This document shows, one piece after another, positions 35,975 to 45,485 of a DNA stretch of 64,000 nucleotides (position 1 is the first letter of the stretch; the number at the start of each line of letters is the position of its first letter). The notes beneath the pieces were generated by a model that was not told the origin of the DNA, did no database searches, and worked only from the letters and a program-made list of their open reading frames with translations. A program made the translations under genes and the position numbers. Source of the DNA: Paraburkholderia azotifigens (GTDB lineage: Bacteria; Pseudomonadota; Gammaproteobacteria; Burkholderiales; Burkholderiaceae); the NCBI RefSeq assembly GCF_007995085.1, contig NZ_VOQS01000003.1, positions 2,790,001 through 2,854,000 on the forward strand. Reading direction: 5' to 3'.

Positions 35975-36113
35975 ACCATCAACGGACTGAAGGCACTTGC
36001 GATGCGTTCCGAAGACAGCATCAGTGATTTGACATAATATAAATTATCAACATTTTAAGATCGGATTAAATTTATCGCGCCCGGCTTGCCAGGCTTGAAC
36101 GAACACGCCATCA

Positions 36114-36590
36114 GAGTGCATTTACAGAAATTGTTTCGGAAACTTGACAGAAATCGTTAGGAAATGGCGTTTGCGCCTTTTCCGAGCGATTCACGTCAAG
36201 AAAAATCGGCATCGGTGATCACGATGCATTTCCGGGTGATTTCTGTCATCGGCATTGGACGACGCGCCACGTCTTGGCTCCGACGGTCGACGACGCGGCA
36301 AAAAGAGCCTGCTGGGTTTGTCGGAGTGCATTTACTAAAATCGTTCCGGATACTCGACAGAAATCGTTCGGAAATGGCGTTTGCGTCTTTTCTGAACGAT
36401 TGGCGTCAGAAAACGAACGCATGGATGACCAGGTGCCATTTCCGAGCGAATTCCATCATCGGCATCGGACAGGTCCGCGGGAGCGTTTTCGCGCGTCGGC
36501 GAGCGACGCGGTTCGACTTCTTCAGATCCTGCCGACGTTCGGAGGGCACCAAGCGCACCGAGAGTGCATCCACAGAAATCGTTACGACAG
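36114..36590 (+). repeat. Degenerate tandem repeat array (about 210-bp unit) with internal dyad
   Basis: Copies begin with GAGTGCATTTAC at 36114 and 36324 and with GAGTGCATCCAC at 36562. The first two extend about 150 bp each and share blocks such as GACAGAAATCGTT and GGAAATGGCGTTTGCG. Inside each unit the GGAAATGG block is followed about 60 nt later by an inverted CATTTCCG block, so each can form a long hairpin. The third copy is short. The upstream stretch (about 36025-36075) is unusually AT-rich. The roughly 960-bp gap between 35974 and 36935 otherwise has no convincing gene. Confidence 0.6.
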
Positions 36591-36934
36591 CTTGCGTTAC
36601 GGTCGCCGACGGGCGCTCCAGTACAGGTGCCGACGATGGGCGGCCGCGCAGGCGCCTTCCGATGTCACTGACGAGAGAGTCGTCGACGGCTGTTTGCGAA
36701 AACGGCGTGGGAGAGCGCTGCAGCGAACTGCACGCTGACCACCCTCGCCTTTGTCATTTGAGTGTCAGGCTCGGGAGGCGGCTGTTGCCGCAGTGGCCTG
36801 GTGCGAGGTCTTCACGTGTTGGAAAGAGAGACGGCCCGGCTTTGCGCATTTGCGCGCTGGTGAGCAATGTCGCCAGGAGCGCTGCTTCTGTCACCGTGGC
36901 GCTAATGCGGGCGCATCTGGCATATTCACTTTCA

Positions 36935-39900
36935 TCAGCGCTTTAGCTTCTCCTGTTCCGCGCGGGTATCTTCCCATTTCGCCTCGCGCTCCCAATCGTC
37001 GGCCATGCGGTTCAGCATCGCCACGGTCCGCGGACATCCGGACAGTCCCTGTGCCCACCGGCGATACCGTTCAGCAATTTCTCGCTCCTGGCCACCGCCC
37101 TCGCCGAACGATCGCCTGACAACCCCTCGCATGTTGTAACGTTCGGTCACTATACCCGTTTCCACCTGCTCTTCCTGTAGCGATTCAATCGTGCGCCGGA
37201 CAGCAGAGTGCGGCCAAATACCATCATTCGGATCGGCCTGGCAGTGCGCGAGCAGCCTGCCAATGTACTGGTCGCCGATATCGCCCCGTCCGGTGCTATG
37301 CCCTGCCTTGCGAACGTCGCTGATCCAGGTGGCGAGTGCGTGTTCGTCAACACCGTCGGCAGTTGTTCCCGGCAATATGTGAAATGAGGCGAGAAGCTCG
37401 TAAGACAGATGGGCCAGGTCGCGTTCGGCTTGAGTCGGCTCGGTGCGCTCTTCATCGGCACTCCCAAACACGTTGCAAAAGACCTCGAAATAGAAGTCCG
37501 GGGTTTGAGCCATAAACCTGTGCAATAACAACCCGTTTTCCTTTCGCTGATCGAGAAGCGGAAGGTAGGCGTATTCCCGCCGCGCGACTTCTTCCATTGT
37601 CACGTCGGTCTTGTCACCCAGTATTTCAAATGCCCTCTGCACGTGATAAGCGAGCATGGTGCCGTCGCGCTGCGGATGCGCGTTGATCGTCTTGATGCTT
37701 TCGTCAAGCAGCGAGAGTATGAGTTGGCCGGGTAGCTCGGTAAGCCGTCTATAGGCGGCGCCAAACACGTCGAAAGGTCGACCGACCTCACGGAATCTGT
37801 TGATCGCATACAGCAGCTCGCCGGTCGGCCCCTCCGCCGGTAGGGTGCCAATACTTTGCCAGTATGCATTTTCGACTTCCTTGCCAAGCGACCGCGCCAT
37901 CTGCCAGGTCGCCGGGGAATTCGGCCAGTGAACCAGCAGTCGGGCGAGCGCCGCGACGTCAAGGGTGCTGGTTTCGGCGAGCGTCCGCACTGTTTCCTCC
38001 CAGGCACCGCCATGCTGCTGCAACGCGATCGCAGAGAGCATCCCGGCGAAGCCCTTGTGCTCGTGCAGTTCGGTCAGCGCAAGTTCTACGAGATCGCGGA
38101 AGAAGCCCACGGGCTCTTCAATTTCCGCGAATGCCTCGGCGACAAGATATGGCTTCGTTCGTGTGGCCAGTCGTACCACAGCGTCGGCACCGTGCCCGGC
38201 CAGGATGGCACGTATCGCACGCACACGCGCCGGTCCTATGGCCTCGGTCTTCAGATCTCCTGGTCGCCTGATGGCTAGAATCGAGTCATCGAAAAGCCAC
38301 GCGAACTCCTCGATCGGATCGTCGGGTGAATGCCGCTCGACGATATCGCGGATGGGCGCCAGTTGTTCGTCGCTCAACGTCCAGTCCATCTCGGCCAGTG
38401 CCTCGTGACGATTCACCAGATCCCGCAGCGCGTCCCAGACGGCCCTTCCTGCGTCAAACGGGCGGGATGCAAGATAGGAACCCAGCCGTTCGATGACCTT
38501 CGGCCTGTCGACTTCAGCCATGGAGGGCAATGCATGGATAAGGGTCAGCAGGCGGCCCTCGACGTCTTCGGCCTGGTCAATTGCCCGCGCGATCATCGCG
38601 GTATTGGCCCGCCAGACCACACCGAATGTAATGATTTCGGGATGCCTTGGCATCACATCGCGAAGTGCCGGCTTCCTCGTGGGGCTGGTTGTGTCATGCG
38701 GTCTGGGCAGCAAACCTGCAAGCAGCGTCCAGCCCACCTCCGGTTCGGCCGACACGATCTGGTCGATGCACGAGAGGCGCTGGTCGAGCGTCGCGTAGGT
38801 GTTCGGCGCCCACGACAGAAGGATGGAGCGAAGCGAGTTGATCGGACGGTTTGTCAGCTTGCCGCCGGGGTCCAGCCTGGCTAGCCTGGCGAGGACCAGT
38901 CCCACTCGCGCCAGCAGTGCAGGATCCCACGCAAGCAACTCAAGGGCGAAAAGAATATGGACGTGCAGGCTCGTCGGCTCGAACAGCCCGTCCGACCGGG
39001 AAAACACGTTCGCGATCTCGGTGTCGCCCTCAAGCATCACCTCGAGGGCGTCGAGAAAAGGGATGGGGGCCGCCTCCGCAATGGTCGGCAACAGATCCCG
39101 CAGCACGCGCAATGAACGATGGCTTCTGCCCCATTCGGGCAGCTGACGTATGATTTCGTCGACGAACTCTTGTGGTGTCTGACCCGGGACGTCCAGCCCG
39201 TAGGCATCCGGGGCGGTCGCGATGAGCACCATCGTGTTCGCAAGCCCGTCACGTAGCCAGGAACTGTAGTCCTGCGGCGCCTGATAGTTCAGCTCGAACC
39301 TCTCGTCGGCGGAAGGTTCGTGGACAGGGCGACTCAGGACCGCCAGCGCAGCCTCACGAAGTCGCTCGAATTCAACTTCCCCCATCAGATGCGTGAAATA
39401 GGGAAACGCATCGATGGGCGAGCGTGTCTGCCAGACTTCCTGAACCCGATCGATGGGTGGGTCAGACAGCTCGAGGGTTGGGCGGATGCCCCGCTCGAAA
39501 TCCGCATAGGCCGCTCTTGCCGCAAGTTGCCGGAGCACATCCTTGTCAAGCTTGGAACCCGTACTCCAGCCGCCGGCGAGAACGGCCGGGAGCAGCGCGT
39601 CACGATGCGCGACCCACCCAGGCTCCGGGGACGGGCCATTTGCAATCAGCCGACGGAGTATTGTCAGTGAACGGGCACAATCCCGCGCCCGCTGGTAGGC
39701 TTCTTCGGGCTGAAATCCCATTGTCTCAAGCGCCTTGCCGAGCGACGTGGCACTGGGCCGGACAAGCTTCTCCGCGTTACGCGCCTGAACGCCCGTTGCA
39801 GCCGAAAGTGTCGGGCCGCACTTTCCAAGCATCCCTGCGTGCGCGTTCGCGTCTCCCCTCGTCAGATAGACCAGCCCCTGTTTCGTCGCGAGAAATCGTG

Positions 39901-40678
39901 CCGCCTCCGTACTCTCGACAATGATCGTCCGCGCTTCGAGCAGGTGTCGCGTTTCCGCAGGCGCTGACCGGATTGCGGCAACGGCAAATGCAATCACGTC
40001 ATCTGCCGATTCGCTGCCATAGAGAATGGTCTGCGCCAGGCCGCCGAGCCTCTCGATGAGGGCGGCCGCCTGCTGCTCCCGGTCGCAGAGGAGTACGGCC
40101 TCCGTCAACGCCGGCTTGTATCGACTGCTATATGACTCCCAGAATTCGTCAATGCTCTGCGCTCCGGTCGGCGGAGCCAGGCGGAGTACCCCGCGGGCGT
40201 AACGAGCCGCGACAGCCGGATGCAGGTCCAGCCAGTGCTCGAGCTGCGCGCCGTCGATGTAACGAACGTTACGCCACTGCCCTTCGCGTACCCGGTTTCG
40301 CGTCCATGCGTCCAGCTGGTCATCCGGCTTTGAGCTGTCCCAGGTATGCAGGTTGACCAGGACTAGCGTATTGGACTGACGGACCGCTTCTGTCGTGGCC
40401 CCGGTCCGCTTGTTGTAGTCGCCCCTTGCCTTTCCGACGCCCAGCGAGACGCCGAACTCCCATTTGGATTCTCCAGCGGGTACAAACGGGGCCTCCACAT
40501 CACACTCCAGATCACCGTCGAAGCCACGCACCTGCGCCTTGTCGCCGCCCGGGAAACGGAAGTGATTAGCGTTCGGAACGCTGGCGCGGATCAGATCCCC
40601 GACCATGTCGACAAGCGCAGCGCGCGCATCGAGTCGCCTGGACCAGTCGGCCAGATCGTTTGCAGTTATCCATTTCAT
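36935..40678 (-). CDS. Large PD-(D/E)XK-like / helical-repeat protein, putative anti-phage sensor
   Basis: The 1247-residue protein starts with a compact alpha/beta domain. Its motifs are RGFDGDLE (51-58), then GESKWEFG (69-76), then GKARGDYNKRT (82-92). Asp54 and Glu70-x-Lys72 fit a PD-(D/E)XK nuclease core. A middle region (about 200-400) has alternating strands and helices like a STAND NTPase, but I see no canonical Walker A. The remaining 800 residues are helical repeats, as in sensors that recognise ligand. No named family is certain. The start at 40678 (MKWITAND) has only a weak ribosome site; the frame extends to 40807. It is convergent with the repeat array and begins a defence-like island. 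Confidence 0.7.
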   Translation of the reverse strand: MKWITANDLADWSRRLDARAALVDMVGDLIRASVPNANHFRFPGGDKAQVRGFDGDLECDVEAPFVPAGESKWEFGVSLGVGKARGDYNKRTGATTEAVRQSNTLVLVNLHTWDSSKPDDQLDAWTRNRVREGQWRNVRYIDGAQLEHWLDLHPAVAARYARGVLRLAPPTGAQSIDEFWESYSSRYKPALTEAVLLCDREQQAAALIERLGGLAQTILYGSESADDVIAFAVAAIRSAPAETRHLLEARTIIVESTEAARFLATKQGLVYLTRGDANAHAGMLGKCGPTLSAATGVQARNAEKLVRPSATSLGKALETMGFQPEEAYQRARDCARSLTILRRLIANGPSPEPGWVAHRDALLPAVLAGGWSTGSKLDKDVLRQLAARAAYADFERGIRPTLELSDPPIDRVQEVWQTRSPIDAFPYFTHLMGEVEFERLREAALAVLSRPVHEPSADERFELNYQAPQDYSSWLRDGLANTMVLIATAPDAYGLDVPGQTPQEFVDEIIRQLPEWGRSHRSLRVLRDLLPTIAEAAPIPFLDALEVMLEGDTEIANVFSRSDGLFEPTSLHVHILFALELLAWDPALLARVGLVLARLARLDPGGKLTNRPINSLRSILLSWAPNTYATLDQRLSCIDQIVSAEPEVGWTLLAGLLPRPHDTTSPTRKPALRDVMPRHPEIITFGVVWRANTAMIARAIDQAEDVEGRLLTLIHALPSMAEVDRPKVIERLGSYLASRPFDAGRAVWDALRDLVNRHEALAEMDWTLSDEQLAPIRDIVERHSPDDPIEEFAWLFDDSILAIRRPGDLKTEAIGPARVRAIRAILAGHGADAVVRLATRTKPYLVAEAFAEIEEPVGFFRDLVELALTELHEHKGFAGMLSAIALQQHGGAWEETVRTLAETSTLDVAALARLLVHWPNSPATWQMARSLGKEVENAYWQSIGTLPAEGPTGELLYAINRFREVGRPFDVFGAAYRRLTELPGQLILSLLDESIKTINAHPQRDGTMLAYHVQRAFEILGDKTDVTMEEVARREYAYLPLLDQRKENGLLLHRFMAQTPDFYFEVFCNVFGSADEERTEPTQAERDLAHLSYELLASFHILPGTTADGVDEHALATWISDVRKAGHSTGRGDIGDQYIGRLLAHCQADPNDGIWPHSAVRRTIESLQEEQVETGIVTERYNMRGVVRRSFGEGGGQEREIAERYRRWAQGLSGCPRTVAMLNRMADDWEREAKWEDTRAEQEKLKR

Positions 40679-40812
40679 ATAGCGACCCGGAGCCTCTTGT
40701 GGGTTTCTTCTTGAGCATGCATGCGCGTCGCCGCTAATGCATATCCGCCGATTGTTCCTGCGCGCCACTTCCACCCAGGCGACAGTTGGTTGAACGTGCG
40801 ACCGCAATTATT

Positions 40813-41190
40813 TCAGTTTTTCTTGTGTACCGCGGCCGGCGTTCCAGATGATCGTCGTGCTCGCGTGCCTGATGGTTCTGCGCGCGCAGCGAGCGGCGTT
40901 TCCGTTACACTCTTGCGCCGGCAACCGCGCACGCAAGCCTGCATGAAGACCGGGCTGAGCCGGCGTTGCATCTCGTCCTGAAGTGCGACGTTAAGCGGCG
41001 GCTGCCATCCGCGGTCGCGCCATAGAAGCGTTTGGCGGCGGCGCACCGCGGCAGTCAGCCCGTCCAGAAGCCGGGTATCATCCGGCGGAAAATCCGCATG
41101 CAGCGCGTCGAGCGCGCTGTTGATCGTGTGTCGTTCGTGTTGACCCAGTCGATACGGGACGTGCCGGCGGTTTCGGTGATGCGTAAATGA
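40813..41190 (-). pseudogene. Possible gene remnant
   Basis: Between two minus-strand genes, a frame without a convincing start reads TINSALDALHADFPPDD and then RRRQTLLWRDRGWQPPLN and ends at 40813. The composition looks coding, but no ATG/GTG with a ribosome site opens it. I cannot name the family. The rest of the gap from 40679 is featureless. Confidence 0.3.
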
Positions 41191-41193
41191 ACG

Positions 41194-42255
41194 TCACGAG
41201 GTGCTGCGTGCCAAGGTCGTCCGCGCAAGCGCGTCAAGAACCGCACGAACTACCTGCTGCGAAATCGACGCGAGATGGCCGTCCGGGTTGCTGCGCTCGC
41301 GGATCTGCTTATGCGGATGAATAAGGTTGCGCGACTCTCGCAGAGCCTGTGCATGTCTCGCGTGGCCGGCGTCAAGGTAATCGAGCTCCGTCGCAACCGT
41401 GATGAGCTCCGCGAGCGTCCACCGTTCGAGTGGCTTCGCGTGCCCTGCCCGGTCACGCGGCGTACTGACTGCTCGCATGGCGGACGCAAGATCGCGCTCC
41501 AGCCAGCCGACCAGGATCACCTCAAGGATCGAGCCATACAGCGCGCATGCGGCGAGCCACGCCCGCGCGCCGACACAGCGCTCCGCTTCCTCCCAGCGAA
41601 AGCGCAGGTTGTCGGCCAGCGTTGCGTCAAGTCCCAGGTCGTCGAAGGGCAGTCGCTCAGGCTCGAGCGCTGCGAGAATGGTCGCAGGTGGCCGGAGGCC
41701 GAGTCGCGGGACGATAGCCTGTGCGTAAAGTCGCCGACCATCTGCCGACAGCAGCAGTCTGGCGGGCCAGTTCCCGATGCCGTGATCAATGCGTCGCGCT
41801 ACACCATCGGCCAACAGTCGATCCAGCAGGGCGTTGCATTCCGATTCGCCAACACCGAAAAGATACACACCCAAGGCGCGCTGGGCCAGCCCCTGCTCGG
41901 CGAAGCCCCCTTCGTGCTCTTCCCCACCGCTTGCGATCAGAGCGATCATCAGGTCACGACAATCCGTTGTCCCGGACAACAGCGCCGGGTGCCGTAGCCC
42001 GCGCTGCTGCCAGCGCATCTCGCGCGCGATCAACCCGGCGCGCGTGGCCTGCCAGGTTGATCCGCCGGTGCTCACTAACCCGTCGGCCTTCATGCTTGCC
42101 AGCGCCGAGCGGATCGCCTCGGCTTCGTATTGCCACGTTCCCTCGAGTTGCCGGATGTGTTCGAGCGAATAGGAGGCGCCGCCTGCGTGGGCACTGAACA
42201 TCTTGTGCTCAAATAGCGCATCGCGGACTGCTGCGTCGGCTGTGGAATCGATCAT
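41194..42255 (-). CDS. Winged-helix / HEPN-like protein
   Basis: The 353-residue protein begins with an apparent winged-helix region (about 1-80). The C-terminal third resembles HEPN-type domains: an ALYGSILEVILVGWLE helix, later RESRNLIHPHKQIRER. The RESRNLIH segment fits the R-x(4-6)-H ribonuclease motif of HEPN toxins, but the pattern is also common in non-catalytic DUF4145-like domains. No ribosome site is obvious. It diverges from the membrane/AlbA pair. Function unknown; a toxin or regulator in the island is plausible. Confidence 0.6.
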   Translation of the reverse strand: MIDSTADAAVRDALFEHKMFSAHAGGASYSLEHIRQLEGTWQYEAEAIRSALASMKADGLVSTGGSTWQATRAGLIAREMRWQQRGLRHPALLSGTTDCRDLMIALIASGGEEHEGGFAEQGLAQRALGVYLFGVGESECNALLDRLLADGVARRIDHGIGNWPARLLLSADGRRLYAQAIVPRLGLRPPATILAALEPERLPFDDLGLDATLADNLRFRWEEAERCVGARAWLAACALYGSILEVILVGWLERDLASAMRAVSTPRDRAGHAKPLERWTLAELITVATELDYLDAGHARHAQALRESRNLIHPHKQIRERSNPDGHLASISQQVVRAVLDALARTTLARSTS

Positions 42256-42481
42256 GGAGGGGGCGCACGTGAGTCAACCGTCACGGTGTGCGAAGGCCGA
42301 AGATGGGCGGATTCTGTCACAGGCAGATTCATTTTTACATCCGTTTTTATAGTCTCTTTGTTCCGTCTGCAGACGTTACCGTCGTACGGTCGTCGAGTTT
42401 TCAGGTACGCTTGTGCCGCCAGCTGGGGCGGCCGCCCCGGCTCCGGCGACCTCACGCTAAGCACATCAACAAGAACCAACG

Positions 42482-43171
42482 ATGGACGACACCCCCGACA
42501 AGCTGCGCCGCAATGTGGTGGTGCTTGCGGCCGCGATTCTCGCGATCGCTTTTTTTAACCTGTCTTTCCGGCCGACCGGCACGCTGCTCGGCTTCGCCGA
42601 GGTCGGCCAGGTGAGCCCATTCAATGTGTGGCTGGCACTGGCGATTGTGCTGTGCTACCTGTTCCTGCGTTACCGCTTCGCCAATGAAACACTCGACGAA
42701 TGGTTTCAGATCGTCGACGAATTCAAACGAATACGCTACCAGGTGGTCACACAACAGGTTGCCACGGCGGTGCGCCGGTACTTCCTGCACGGACAACGCG
42801 TACCGTGGTTTCAGGATTTCGATGCTTTTATCGATGGCGAGATCGTAACCAGGATGCAACGAGACGGTAATGCGCGCCGCATAAGAAGTCTGACCGCGAG
42901 CCCGGAGAATGAAGCGAACCAGAGTTGGTGGCAGGGCCGCGCTGGCATCACGTTCGAGGTCGAATGGACGTCGGGCGTATATGGCCGTTCGGGCGGACAC
43001 ATGCCGGGATTTTCATTTCCGGCGCGAGTACGCGCGCGCGTGATTCTTCTTTGCATTGTTCGGGCTGCCGTCAGCTCGCGCGTCGGCGTGGACGTTGCTG
43101 TGCCGTACACACTGTCCGCCCTCGCGATGCTGGTCTGCCTGTTCAAGCTCGCATTCTTTTTCCCGGTCTAG
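42482..43171 (+). CDS. Multispanning membrane protein paired with an AlbA protein
   Basis: I do not recognise this 229-residue family. Two hydrophobic helices lie near the N-terminus (VVVLAAAILAIAFFNLSF at about 12-29; WLALAIVLCYLFLRY at about 50-64). A soluble central region of about 120 residues follows, then two C-terminal hydrophobic stretches. The 2+2 layout with a cytosolic middle suits an effector that disrupts or senses the membrane. The AlbA-domain gene starts 6 nt after its stop, so the two are surely co-transcribed. Confidence 0.65.
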   Translation: MDDTPDKLRRNVVVLAAAILAIAFFNLSFRPTGTLLGFAEVGQVSPFNVWLALAIVLCYLFLRYRFANETLDEWFQIVDEFKRIRYQVVTQQVATAVRRYFLHGQRVPWFQDFDAFIDGEIVTRMQRDGNARRIRSLTASPENEANQSWWQGRAGITFEVEWTSGVYGRSGGHMPGFSFPARVRARVILLCIVRAAVSSRVGVDVAVPYTLSALAMLVCLFKLAFFFPV

Positions 43172-43177
43172 ACCATC

Positions 43178-44365
43178 ATGATCCCGTTTGCCAGGCTCGA
43201 AGAAACCGATGAAACGGTCGTCCGCCAGCTGATCGACGACGAGATCCGGGAAAGTCGTACACTCGACTACAAGGTGCAGCTCGACCTGTCGAAAGACGGC
43301 CGGCAGGCGCTTGCCGAGGACGTCTGCGCCTTCGCCAACACGGTCGGCGGGGACCTGGTGTTCGGCATCCGCGAAGCCGACGGCGTTGCCGACGAGGTCG
43401 TGCCCGTCATCCTGCCCAATCTCGATGATGAGCTGCTCAAGCTCACGAACTCACTGCGCGACGCGATCGAGCCGCGCGTCAGTGGCGGCCTCCTGCACCA
43501 GGCCGTGCCGCTTGCAGCCGGCGGCCATGTCGTCGTGCTGCGCGTCGCAATGAGCCCCAACGCGCCACACCGTGTGCGGCGCAATAACCACTTCTACCTC
43601 CGGCACTCCGGCGGCAAGGAAACCATGGATATCCACGCTATTCGCACGGCCTTTGCGTTCGCCGGCTCGCTCGCGGACCGGGCGCTCGCCTGGCGCGACC
43701 AGCGGCTGGCCGTCCTGCGTGAGCGTATCGCTCCGCTTCTTCTGGAACGCGGCCCGCTGTTCGTCGTGCATCTGCTGCCGCTGGCTGCGCTTACGCGCCG
43801 CGAGTCCATCGCGCTCGACTCGCTCAAGGCTGCGGCCAACGAACTGCAGTGGGCAAAACCGGCGGGACATCCGCTACGTCCGCCAGTGGTCAACTATGAA
43901 GGGGTGATCTGTCCGCCGCGCATCGACGGCGCGGCCCCCGGACCAGGTTTCGCGCAGCTTTTTCACGATGGAAGCATTGAACTCGCCGGCGCGGTGACCG
44001 CCCGTCAGCTCGGCAAGCCAGCCATTTCCGTGCTCGCGCCCGCGCAGTACGAACTGCCATTGGTCGAGCACAGCCTGCCCGCCATCGTGCGCGCAATCGC
44101 GGCACTTGACGTACCCCCGCCGGCCTATCTGTTCGTGACCCTGCTCGAGGTCGCTGGCCAGCGCGTCGGTTTCCAGCGCCCGGACGGCCAGTGGCCGGAG
44201 ACGCCGGTCATTCCCGGTCATCTCAGGGAACTGCGCGCTGCACCCGTGTATATCGAGGACTTCCGTACCCCGCCCCTTGAGCTGGCGCGCGCAGCCGTGG
44301 CACCGCTGTGGCATGCGATCGGCGAGGAACAGACGCAGACAAATTTTGGCGGGAACGCGGCGTGA
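43178..44365 (+). CDS. AlbA_2 / Schlafen-domain protein
   Basis: The N-terminal 150 residues show the AlbA_2 (divergent AAA-4) pattern: ESRTLDYKVQLDL (about 25-37), ALAEDVCAFANTVGGDLVFGI (split here as AEDVCAFANT and GGDLVFGI), then PHRVRRNNHFYLRHSGG. Such domains occur in Schlafen-like nucleases and in transcription-linked proteins. The C-terminal 240 residues are not recognised and carry no ATPase motif. Full length is 395 residues. It follows the membrane-protein gene by 6 nt. A two-gene effector/sensor unit is likely but unproven. Confidence 0.75.
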   Translation: MIPFARLEETDETVVRQLIDDEIRESRTLDYKVQLDLSKDGRQALAEDVCAFANTVGGDLVFGIREADGVADEVVPVILPNLDDELLKLTNSLRDAIEPRVSGGLLHQAVPLAAGGHVVVLRVAMSPNAPHRVRRNNHFYLRHSGGKETMDIHAIRTAFAFAGSLADRALAWRDQRLAVLRERIAPLLLERGPLFVVHLLPLAALTRRESIALDSLKAAANELQWAKPAGHPLRPPVVNYEGVICPPRIDGAAPGPGFAQLFHDGSIELAGAVTARQLGKPAISVLAPAQYELPLVEHSLPAIVRAIAALDVPPPAYLFVTLLEVAGQRVGFQRPDGQWPETPVIPGHLRELRAAPVYIEDFRTPPLELARAAVAPLWHAIGEEQTQTNFGGNAA

Positions 44366-44495
44366 GCGACATAAACGCCCAGCCGGACGCCCATGGCGAC
44401 GCGCGTCAGGTTTTCGCCCTGCAGGAAAACGGCCGCGGTGATTGAAGAACATCGACACTCAATGCAATCCGTAGCAACCGATTCGCTGGACGAAA

Positions 44496-45452
44496 ATGGC
44501 AATGATAAAAGTAATGCAGCCAGTCTATTTCAAGTACCGTCCATTCGACGAACGGACGGTCCAGCTTTTATGCGCAGACGAAGTCTATTTCGCTGACCCC
44601 AGCACGTTTAACGATCCCCTTGATACAAAACCACGTGTTGAGCCAGACTGCGATGTTCCGACGTTGGAACGTACCGTCCAGGAGCTGGTCCGGCTCCGCG
44701 TCGCAAAAGAGATGCAGGCGGGCGCGCGCACGGTGCACTATCGTGGTCCGAAGACGATGGCTCATATCGACAAACATAGCCTAGACGCCGGTGTCCGGGC
44801 TATCGATCAGTTGCGGTATGCGGCTACTGATCCTGAATATGGCGATGAGCCGAATATCCTTTCGATTCTGCTGGCGCACGAGATCGAACGCGAGCTACTG
44901 ATGCAGTATGACAAGGGAATCCTGTCGTTGGCGTCACGATATGATTGCCCCTTGATGTGGAGTCACTACGGCGCGCAGCACCGTGGTCTTTGCATCGGAT
45001 ACGCCGTGCCGAAAGAAGCACAATCCTCGCTCCATCAGGTTCAATATGATGGCGACCGGAACGTGCGTGCAAGTGAGGTCGCGAAGATGGTGCTTCAGCA
45101 CGACGATCAGGCGCGGCAAGCCGTCAATGACGCGGTGCTGCTACGAAAAGCGCCCGACTGGAAATACGAGAAAGAGTGGCGATTGCTCGGAAACCGGGGC
45201 TCGCGCGATTCGCCGCTTGAACTCGTTGACGTTACATTCGGAATGCGATGTCCCTCCACCATCATGCACACGGTCGCGCGTATGCTCGCCGACCGTGATA
45301 TGCCCGTTGCGTTCCATGTGATGCATGAAGTCAACGGCAAATTTCGTCTCGACCGGCATACGCTTGACGTGGACGAACTGTCGGCTGCATACCCGAGACG
45401 TTCGCTGTCTATGTACGATGGTTTCGAGGCGATCGATGAATCTCAGGGATAG
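44496..45452 (+). CDS. DUF2971 family protein
   Basis: The family signature is clear: VYFADPSTFNDPLD near residue 30, MWSHYGAQHRGLCIGY around 155-170 and a WKYEKEWRLLG block around 220. DUF2971 proteins are common in defence and mobile regions, but their biochemical activity is not established. The 318-residue length is normal. Alternative starts at 44502 and 44514 exist, and no strong ribosome site decides. The MNT gene follows 33 bp later in the same direction. Confidence 0.8.
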   Translation: MAMIKVMQPVYFKYRPFDERTVQLLCADEVYFADPSTFNDPLDTKPRVEPDCDVPTLERTVQELVRLRVAKEMQAGARTVHYRGPKTMAHIDKHSLDAGVRAIDQLRYAATDPEYGDEPNILSILLAHEIERELLMQYDKGILSLASRYDCPLMWSHYGAQHRGLCIGYAVPKEAQSSLHQVQYDGDRNVRASEVAKMVLQHDDQARQAVNDAVLLRKAPDWKYEKEWRLLGNRGSRDSPLELVDVTFGMRCPSTIMHTVARMLADRDMPVAFHVMHEVNGKFRLDRHTLDVDELSAAYPRRSLSMYDGFEAIDESQG

Positions 45453-45485
45453 GTAACGCACAAGTTGGAGTATTGACCGGATCTT

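Noticed and set aside
36025..36075. Possible strong promoter in the AT-rich segment (TTGACA followed by AT-rich DNA)
   Set aside because: A -35-like TTGACA is visible, but no well-spaced -10 box, and no gene follows.
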